From: UBA4416 sp040389965
Lineage (GTDB): Bacteria > Bacteroidota > Bacteroidia > B-17B0 > Aurantibacillaceae
Direction of reading: 5' to 3'
Assembly (NCBI GenBank): GCA_040389965.1
Contig: JAZJZF010000001.1
Coordinates: 41,575 to 105,574 of the forward strand
Length of the DNA stretch: 64,000 nucleotides
Made by a program: the position numbers and the translations under genes. Of the stretch, positions 37,594-43,917 are shown piece after piece; positions within the stretch are counted from its first letter, which is position 1, and each line of letters starts with the position of its first letter. Under the pieces are notes generated by a model. It was given only the letters and a program-made list of their open reading frames with translations, had not been told where the DNA came from and did not search any database.

Positions 37594-38721
37594 TTAAGCA
37601 AGCATGCCTTTTAATTTTTCGAGCGTATAATCAATTTCTTCTTTGGTAGAATATTTGCAAAATGAAAAACGAACAGAAGCACGTGTCTGGTCTGCCCCAA
37701 TACCTCTTAATACATGCGAACCCTGATTGCTTCCACTGCTACAGGCACTTCCACCACTAGCCATAATACCAGCAATATCAAGGTTAAACAACATCATTTC
37801 AGCATCAGGATGGGCAGGAAAGCAGCAGTTTAAAACTGTATAAAGGCTGTTGTCATTTCCGGTTTCTCCATTAAAACTGATACCCGGAATCGTTTTTTCC
37901 AGTTGGGTTTTCATGTAATTTTTTAAACCCTGTATGTGCGCAATGTGCTGATCCATTTCGCTGTAGCAAATGTCTAATGCTTTTGCTAAACCAACAATAC
38001 CCTGAGTGTTTTCGGTACCTCCACGCATATTACGTTCCTGAGCACCGCCATAAATCATGGGCTGTATTTTAATGTTATGATTCACATATAAAAAACCAAC
38101 ACCTTTTGGGCCATGGAATTTGTGTGCTGCGCAGGTAATAAAATGCACTTTTATTTTTTGAAGATCCATTGGGTAATGTCCCATGGTTTGTACAGTATCG
38201 CTATGAAAAATGGCATCGTATTTTGCACAGATCTCACCAACTTTTTCAAGAGGTAACAGAGTGCCAATTTCGTTATTAGCGTGCATTAAGGATACTAAGC
38301 TTCTTTCGTTGTTTTTTAATAATTCTTCGAGGTGATTCAGATCAACATTTCCTTTTGCATCAACATTTACCCAACTCAGTTTTATTTTACCTTGTTTTTC
38401 CAGTTCATGTAAGGTTGTTTCTACCGCGTGGTGCTCAATTTTACTGGTAATGGCGTGCTTAATCCCTAATGAATGAATACTTTGATTGATGGCCATATTA
38501 TCGGCTTCTGTACCACCCGATGTGAAAAATATTTCGGCCGGGCTTACATTCAATAATTTAGATACGGTTTTACGGGCAACTTCAATAGCAGAACGTGTTT
38601 TTCTACCAAAAGCATGTATGGAAGATGGGTTTCCGTATTCTTCTTTCATGTAAGGCAGCATGGCTTCAAATACTTGATCATCTAATCGGGTAGTTGCGGC
38701 GTTATCTAAGTAAACTTTCAT
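37594..38721 (-). CDS. Cysteine desulfurase (NifS/IscS-like)
   Basis: A 375-residue PLP enzyme that takes sulfur from cysteine for Fe-S cluster or thio-modification pathways. The N-terminal YLDNAATTRLDDQVFEAM, PLP lysine K201 in TCAAHKFHGPKG, substrate-site RGGTEN (about 233-238) and catalytic C327 in SGGSACSSGS are all intact. The CSSG loop is of the short IscS/NifS (group I) type. It lies downstream of glmM on the same strand, separated by a hairpin repeat. No iscU or isc regulator is adjacent. Confidence 0.95.
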   Translation of the reverse strand: MKVYLDNAATTRLDDQVFEAMLPYMKEEYGNPSSIHAFGRKTRSAIEVARKTVSKLLNVSPAEIFFTSGGTEADNMAINQSIHSLGIKHAITSKIEHHAVETTLHELEKQGKIKLSWVNVDAKGNVDLNHLEELLKNNERSLVSLMHANNEIGTLLPLEKVGEICAKYDAIFHSDTVQTMGHYPMDLQKIKVHFITCAAHKFHGPKGVGFLYVNHNIKIQPMIYGGAQERNMRGGTENTQGIVGLAKALDICYSEMDQHIAHIQGLKNYMKTQLEKTIPGISFNGETGNDNSLYTVLNCCFPAHPDAEMMLFNLDIAGIMASGGSACSSGSNQGSHVLRGIGADQTRASVRFSFCKYSTKEEIDYTLEKLKGMLA

Positions 38722-38740
38722 GTTGTATAGATTTGAGAAT

Positions 38741-38786
38741 TGAGATAATAGACATGAGATTTATTTATCTCACATCTCTTGTCTCA
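38741..38786. repeat. Long imperfect hairpin between glmM and the cysteine desulfurase gene
   Basis: TGAGATAATAGACATGAGAT (38741-38760) and ATCTCACATCTCTTGTCTCA (38767-38786) pair at 16 of 20 positions, more with G-U, over a 6-base loop. Built from TGAGA/GACAT words, it resembles degenerate intergenic repeats of Bacteroidota and may attenuate transcription into the downstream gene. Confidence 0.75.
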
Positions 38787-38789
38787 TAT

Positions 38790-40279
38790 CTAATTTTTTA
38801 TAATTTCTTTAATGTCTTCAATAATTTTTTTAGCTAAGGCATCGGCAGTGCTAATGCTTTCGCTTTCGCTGTATATCCTGATAATAGGTTCTGTGTTTGA
38901 TTTACGCAGATGAACCCATTCCTTATCAAATTCNNNNNNNNNNAGCGATATCGTTGTTAAAAAACGTAAAATTGCCAATATCATAATAAAATATATAATT
39001 AGTATAATATTATATCTTATTTATCAAATTCAATTTTTACACCATCCACAACATTTACCGGCTGTTTGGCATATTTTTCCTTTACGCTTAACAATACCTT
39101 ATCAACATTTATCTCAGGAGTTAGTTCAATTTTGTTCTTCGAAATATGGTAATTCGGATACGATTTACGGAGCATAGAGGTGGTTTTACCATATTTTGCC
39201 AGGTGGGTCAGGAATATGGCAACACCCACCAAAGCATCTCTACCATAGTGCAATTCCGGTAATATCACTCCTCCGTTTCCTTCGCCGCCAATAATAGCAT
39301 TGGTTTCTTTCATCATGGTTACTACGTTTACTTCGCCAACGGCAGAAGCAGAGTAGGTGCCTCCGGCTTTTTCGGTAACATCGCGTAAAGCACGGGTTGA
39401 TGATAAGTTGGAAACGGTATTCCCGCTTTTATGATGTTGTAAAACGGCATCAGCAACGGCAACCAGGGTGTATTCTTCTCCAAACATTTCTCCGTCTTCG
39501 CATACTAATGCCAGGCGGTCAACATCAGGATCTACGCTAATACCTACATGGGCTTTGTTTTTTACAACGGCTTCCGACAGGTCTCTTAAATGCTCCGGTA
39601 ATGGTTCCGGATTATGAGCAAAATGCCCTGTAGGTTCACAGTGGATTTTATGAATGGTTTTTACGCCCAAAGCTTCCAGTAATTGAGGAATAACAATGCC
39701 TCCACTTGAATTAACGGCATCTACCACCACCGAGAAATTAGCTTTTTTAATGGTTTCAATGTCTACATAGGGCAGGGCCAGTACTTTTTGAATGTGAATA
39801 TTGGTGAGGTCCTGCCTTTCGGTATAGGATCCCAGCGCAGTTACATCGCTGTAATTAAAGTCTTCTTTGTCAGCCAGTTCAAGAATATATTTACCTTCTT
39901 TATCCGAAATAAACTCCCCTTTTTCGTTCAATAGTTTAAGCGCATTCCATTGTTTTGGGTTATGGCTGGCCGTTAAAATAATGCCGCCCTGCGCGTTTAG
40001 CTCGGTAACAGCCACTTCAACAGTTGGTGTTGTACTTAAACCAAGGTCAATAATATTGATGCCAAGGCCTGTGAGAGTTCCGCAAACGATATTGTTTACC
40101 ATTTGTCCTGATAAGCGGGCATCGCGGCCTATGATAATGGTTGGTTTTTCTTTCGAGTTTTCGAGGATCCAGGTGCCATATGCCGAAGCAAATTTAACAA
40201 TATCCAAAGGGCTCAGGCCATCGCCCGGTTTGCCTCCGATAGTTCCTCTTATTCCTGAAATGCTTTTTATTAAAGTCAC
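38790..40279 (-). CDS. glmM: Phosphoglucosamine mutase, interrupted by an assembly gap
   Basis: A phosphohexomutase converting glucosamine-6-phosphate to glucosamine-1-phosphate for UDP-GlcNAc. The N-terminal segment (39017-40279) has the phosphoserine loop TASHNP with S105, metal loop DPDVDRLAL (about 244-252) and sugar loop GEGNGGVI (about 325). The C-terminal phosphate-binding RKSNTEPIIRIYSES lies in the segment 38790-38933. Between them are 77 bp of AT-rich sequence that bring a stop after ...KIEFDK, and ten N. The 11 bases encoding EFDK occur on both sides; collapsing them restores one 463-residue frame of normal length (GVKIEFDKEWVHLRK). An essential gene, so an assembly problem is likelier than real disruption. 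Confidence 0.88.
38934..39020. other. Scaffold gap (ten N, 38934-38943) plus 77-bp foreign tail within glmM
   Basis: TTATCAAATTC occurs at 38923-38933, directly before the N, and again at 39021-39031. The 77 bp at 38944-39020 between them are extremely AT-rich and do not encode GlmM. Confidence 0.85.
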
Positions 40280-40300
40280 GTGTTTTATAGTTTAATCCTG

Positions 40301-40308
40301 CAAATATA
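40301..40308 (-). promoter_or_regulatory. -7 box for glmM
   Basis: TATATTTG on the minus strand (40308-40301) matches the consensus and lies 21 bp before the glmM ATG. The -33 position has CTTTAG rather than TTTG. Confidence 0.5.
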
Positions 40309-40398
40309 CCATTAGCGACTACATCTAAAGCAATTTTTTTTCTACAATATAGGACTTTTATTGTTAAAAAAAGATAGCCATAAATTGCATTTAAACCT

Positions 40399-40406
40399 TA
40401 AATTTG
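40399..40406 (+). promoter_or_regulatory. -7 box for the TPR protein gene at 40433
   Basis: TAAATTTG matches TAnnTTTG and ends 26 bp before the ATG. No good TTTG partner is seen at the right distance. Confidence 0.45.
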
Positions 40407-40432
40407 TACTTATTAAAGATTAAGGAATTTGT

Positions 40433-41848
40433 ATGAGCGAATTTGACGGTGAGGGCTTAAGTAATCAGGATTTTGAGAAGAGTTTAAAACGATTTGAAGA
40501 AATGCTTTCCAGCGGTGTCCACCAGTTTTTTGATGCGGACGAGTTAGAGGAAATCATTGATTATTATATGCAATGGTTTAACCTTGAGTTGGCTAAAAAA
40601 GCACTTGATTTTGCCATGGAACATTATCCTTATTCGAGCTCCTTAAAAATAAAACTGGCTCAGTATTTATCTTCCCAACATAATACCCGCGAAGCTCTTA
40701 ATATCTTAAATGACGTGGAAATGGTTGAAAGTAATAATAGTGAACTTTATATGACCAGAGGTTACATATACAGCCAGATTGGTTTAAGTGAGCAGGCTAT
40801 CGAAAATTATAAAAAAGCCCTGCCTCTGTCGGAATATAAAGATGAGGTATATGTTGCCATTGGAATAGAATTTTTAAATGATGATAAGGCGGAAGACGCT
40901 TTGTATTATTTAAAAAAGGCCATCAAAATAAACTCAGATAATGATGTTGCTTTAAATGAATTATCGCTATGCTTTGAAATGACAGGCAAAAGTGAGGAGG
41001 CTATTTCTTTTTACGAAAATTACATTGAAGAAAAACCTTATAATCATTTTGCATGGTTTAATTTAGGAATAAGCTATAATCGGTTAGGCTTGTATGAAAA
41101 AGCCATCGATGCGTATGATTACGCGATTGCTATTAAAGATAATTTTTCATCAGCCTATTTTAATAAAGCAAATTCTTTAGCTCAGTTAGACAGGTATGAC
41201 GATGCGATTGAAGTATATAAAGAAACGTTTAAGCATGAAGAGCCTGATGCCAGCACCTATTATTACATTGGCGAATGCTACGAAAATTTAACGAAATATG
41301 AAGAAGCCCTTGTAAATTATAACAGGGCTATAAAGCTGGATCCTGCTCATGCTGATGCATGGCTTGGTGTAGGTATTGTTTTGGATTATCAAAACAGAAT
41401 TACGGAAAGTATCCACTATATTAAAAAGGCTATTGAGATAAATCCGAATGTAGCCGAGTATTGGTATGTGTTTGGAGAAATACAACATAAGCTGGGCTTT
41501 TTAGAAGAAGCGGCATCTGCTTATCAACGTGTGATTGAGCTTGGCTATGCCGAGTTTGATATTTATATTGATTACGCCAAACTTTTATACGAAGGAGGCT
41601 ATTACAAAGATTGTGAAAAGACCCTGGCCGAAGGCATTCAGAAATTTCCGGAATCGCCCGAGTTATTTTACCGTATGAGCGGCCTGCAAATGGAGCTTGG
41701 AAAAAAACAGGAAGGCATGGTGTTTTTAGAAAACGCACTGGAACTTAATTACGAAAAACACACCGAATTATTAGAGTATTTACCAGTATTGGCGCACGAT
41801 TTAAGTGTTATGCAGCTCATACAGTCATTTAAGAACAAACCACTTTAG
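40433..41848 (+). CDS. Cytoplasmic tetratricopeptide-repeat protein
   Basis: A 471-residue protein without a signal peptide, composed of about eleven TPR units. Examples are AIENYKKALPLSEYKDEVYVAIG, YYIGECYENLTKYEEALVNYNRAIKLDP and DAWLGVGIVLDYQNRITESIHYIKKAIEINP. The N-terminus is acidic (MSEFDGEGLSNQDFEKSLKRFEEML). TPR arrays bind partner proteins; the partner is unknown. It is widely kept in Bacteroidota in my recollection. It is followed after 10 bp by the ComA-type gene and probably forms an operon with it. Confidence 0.88.
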   Translation: MSEFDGEGLSNQDFEKSLKRFEEMLSSGVHQFFDADELEEIIDYYMQWFNLELAKKALDFAMEHYPYSSSLKIKLAQYLSSQHNTREALNILNDVEMVESNNSELYMTRGYIYSQIGLSEQAIENYKKALPLSEYKDEVYVAIGIEFLNDDKAEDALYYLKKAIKINSDNDVALNELSLCFEMTGKSEEAISFYENYIEEKPYNHFAWFNLGISYNRLGLYEKAIDAYDYAIAIKDNFSSAYFNKANSLAQLDRYDDAIEVYKETFKHEEPDASTYYYIGECYENLTKYEEALVNYNRAIKLDPAHADAWLGVGIVLDYQNRITESIHYIKKAIEINPNVAEYWYVFGEIQHKLGFLEEAASAYQRVIELGYAEFDIYIDYAKLLYEGGYYKDCEKTLAEGIQKFPESPELFYRMSGLQMELGKKQEGMVFLENALELNYEKHTELLEYLPVLAHDLSVMQLIQSFKNKPL

Positions 41849-41858
41849 AAAGATAATT

Positions 41859-42650
41859 ATGCCAAATTATAATGTAACCTTATCGCATTTGCCTGAACGA
41901 ACAGAAAGACCACGTGAAAGTGGTTTAACCATGGTAATGGATAAAGGAATAAGCTTAAAACATGCTGAAGAGTTTGTAGACAGCTACGCCGATTATGTAG
42001 ATTTTATGAAACTCGGTTTTGGTACATCAGTGATGTCGAAGCATGTTAAAGAAAAAATAAAGATCTACCAGAATGCCGGCATTAAAACCTATTTGGGAGG
42101 TACATTATTTGAGGCATTTATTGCCCGCGGTAAATTTGATGAGTACCAAAAATTTATTGATGCTTACGGATTAGATACTGCTGAGGTTTCTGACGGGAGT
42201 ATTAATATGGACCATGACAGTAAATGTGAATTTATAAGTAAGCTTTCGAAAAACTTTACGGTTCTTTCTGAAGTAGGTTCAAAAGAAGAAGGAATTATTA
42301 TACATCCTGCAAAATGGGTAAGTATGATGAAAGCAGAACTGGAAGCCGGCTCTTTTAAAGTAATTGCCGAAGCAAGAGAAAGCGGTACCGTAGGTATTTT
42401 TCATAAGAACGGAAGTACCCATTCGATGCTCATTACCAGAATTACCAATAAAATAAAACCAACCGATATTATATGGGAAACACCTCAAAAAGCACAGCAG
42501 GTGTACTTTATCAATTTATTTGGTGCCAATGTAAATGTTGGTAATATTAGCGTTGATGATGTTATTCCTTTAGAAACGCTGAGGTTAGGCTTACGTGGTG
42601 ATACCTTCTTTAATTATTTACCTGAAGAGACAAAAGATAAGCTATTCTAA
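41859..42650 (+). CDS. Phosphosulfolactate synthase-like protein (ComA family)
   Basis: A 263-residue (beta/alpha)8 protein of the ComA family, which adds sulfite to phosphoenolpyruvate to give phosphosulfolactate. The start is ATG 41859 (MPNYNVTLSHLPERTERPRESGLTMVMDKG); the 18 extra codons of the longer frame overlap the TPR gene and are not natural. Motifs are YVDFMKLGFGTS (about 46-57), AGIKTYLGGTLFEAF (about 72-86), EVSDGSINM (about 109-117) and VLSEVGSKEEG. In archaea the family serves coenzyme M synthesis, in Bacillus sulfolactate. In Bacteroidota a role in sulfonate metabolism, perhaps sulfonolipid precursors, is a guess. No comB/comC partners are adjacent. Confidence 0.85.
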   Translation: MPNYNVTLSHLPERTERPRESGLTMVMDKGISLKHAEEFVDSYADYVDFMKLGFGTSVMSKHVKEKIKIYQNAGIKTYLGGTLFEAFIARGKFDEYQKFIDAYGLDTAEVSDGSINMDHDSKCEFISKLSKNFTVLSEVGSKEEGIIIHPAKWVSMMKAELEAGSFKVIAEARESGTVGIFHKNGSTHSMLITRITNKIKPTDIIWETPQKAQQVYFINLFGANVNVGNISVDDVIPLETLRLGLRGDTFFNYLPEETKDKLF

Positions 42651-42749
42651 TCTAAACCAATTACTACTACGCACGGATATACAAATCTGATTTTGCAAAA
42701 ATCGTCACGCACAAATTAGTATATTCGTAGTCTGTAAACTTTAAACCCT

Positions 42750-43052
42750 ATGAAAGAAATTACTGCAACAGAATTAAAGCACTTAATGGATGAAAACAAA
42801 GATTTTCAATTAATTGATGTGCGTGAACAATACGAGTTCGATGAAGTCAATATAAACGGCGACCTTATCCCAATGGGCGAGGTAATGGACAATATTGATA
42901 AGATTGACAAAAATAAGCAGGTGGTGGTACATTGCCGTAGTGGTAAACGTAGCGCAACAGTTATTAGCGCTTTGGAAAGCCAGCATGGTTTTACAAATCT
43001 GTATAACCTCAAAGGTGGTATACTAGCTTATATTGACGAGGTAGGACTTTAA
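42750..43052 (+). CDS. Rhodanese-like domain protein
   Basis: A 100-residue single rhodanese domain with active-site loop HCRSGKRSA (C62) and N-terminal LIDVREQYEFDEVNI. Such small proteins carry persulfide sulfur for biosynthesis or detoxification. The six-residue loop CRSGKRS fits a sulfurtransferase rather than a Cdc25-type phosphatase (seven). It sits between a sulfite-using ComA-type gene and dedA. A weak promoter-like pair (TTTTG at 42691 and TATATTCG at 42720) lies upstream, so separate transcription is possible. Confidence 0.9.
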   Translation: MKEITATELKHLMDENKDFQLIDVREQYEFDEVNINGDLIPMGEVMDNIDKIDKNKQVVVHCRSGKRSATVISALESQHGFTNLYNLKGGILAYIDEVGL

Positions 43053-43068
43053 TTATTTATTATTTGGA

Positions 43069-43104
43069 GTTTCTGGTTTTATGTTGGCAATAACAACCTG
43101 AAAC
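43069..43104. repeat. Palindromic intergenic repeat before dedA
   Basis: GTTTCTGGTT (43069-43078) faces AACCTGAAAC (43095-43104), pairing at 9 of 10 positions, with a nested GTTG/CAAC pair inside. It shares its left arm exactly with the repeat at 27913. Confidence 0.65.
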
Positions 43105-43130
43105 TTTTAACTTGTAACAAGAAACAGAAC

Positions 43131-43766
43131 ATGATTGAATTATTTAAGCACATTTTACATCTGGATTTCGACTGGCTGTTTACAAATTACGGAACAGCTA
43201 TTTACGTTGTTTTATTTTTAGTAATCTTCATAGAAACAGGCTTAGTGGCTATGCCTTTTTTACCGGGCGATTCATTATTGTTTACTGCAGGGTTATTTGC
43301 AAGAACAGGTCATTTAAATATGTCGTACTTATTGATCCTTTTATTTGTTGCGGCAGTGTTAGGCGATAATTGTAATTATTGGATTGGCAGGAAAGTTGGG
43401 ATTAGGATTTTTGATATTAAGCTTAAGGGTAAAGCTTTGGTGAAAAGAGAGTATCTGGATAAAACGCATGAGTTCTTTGAAAAATACGGAACCAAGGCTA
43501 TTATAATGGCTCGTTTTGTACCGTTTATAAGAACCTTTGCACCATTTGCAGCCGGTATAGGAGAAATGAATTACAAAAAGTTCTTAAGTTTTGACATATT
43601 AGGCGGTGCTTTATGGATAGGCGGTTTAACCACTGCAGGTTATTTATTGGGCGAAGTTGAAATTATCAGAAAACATATTGATTTGGTTTGCCTTGGTATT
43701 ATTGGTATTTCTGTTCTACCGGTTATCATTACAATCATTAAAAGTAAAATGAGCAAAACTACTTAG
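43131..43766 (+). CDS. DedA family membrane protein
   Basis: A 211-residue integral membrane protein of the DedA/SNARE-associated family. The motifs are present: E/G-rich IETGLVAMPFLPGDSLLFTAG (about residues 34-54), RFVPFIRTFAPFAAGIGEM (about 125-143) and a C-terminal membrane helix. DedA proteins are now linked to phospholipid or undecaprenyl-phosphate flipping and membrane potential homeostasis. The gene ends at a strong terminator. Confidence 0.92.
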   Translation: MIELFKHILHLDFDWLFTNYGTAIYVVLFLVIFIETGLVAMPFLPGDSLLFTAGLFARTGHLNMSYLLILLFVAAVLGDNCNYWIGRKVGIRIFDIKLKGKALVKREYLDKTHEFFEKYGTKAIIMARFVPFIRTFAPFAAGIGEMNYKKFLSFDILGGALWIGGLTTAGYLLGEVEIIRKHIDLVCLGIIGISVLPVIITIIKSKMSKTT

Positions 43767-43786
43767 TAACGCTACATTACATTTAT

Positions 43787-43818
43787 AAAAAAGGAGCAAT
43801 AGTATTGTTCCTTTTTTT
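43787..43818 (+). terminator. Rho-independent terminator after dedA
   Basis: An AAAAAGGAGCAAT arm pairs with ATTGTTCCTTTTT (one G-U) around a 2-3 base turn, followed by a T run. It lies 20 bp after the dedA stop. Confidence 0.85.
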
Positions 43819-43904
43819 ATTCCCTGTATTTTGTGTTGTATCAGAACCGCCGTAAAAGGTGTTTTTTGCACACAATAAATTTCATTTTTAAATAGATATG
43901 TTTA

Positions 43905-43912
43905 TACATTTG
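43905..43912 (+). promoter_or_regulatory. -7 box abutting the sensor-kinase start codon
   Basis: TACATTTG matches TAnnTTTG and ends only 5 bp before the ATG at 43918, so transcription would begin at or next to the start codon (leaderless mRNA). No TTTG -33 box is visible. Confidence 0.5.
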
Positions 43913-43917
43913 CTTAG

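Noticed and set aside
38790..38984. A separate 64-residue protein at the glmM end
   Set aside because: It is the C-terminal part of GlmM read through the N run into the foreign tail, not a gene of its own.
41805..41858. 18 extra codons at the start of the phosphosulfolactate synthase frame
   Set aside because: They overlap the TPR gene and do not resemble the family N-terminus, which begins at ATG 41859.
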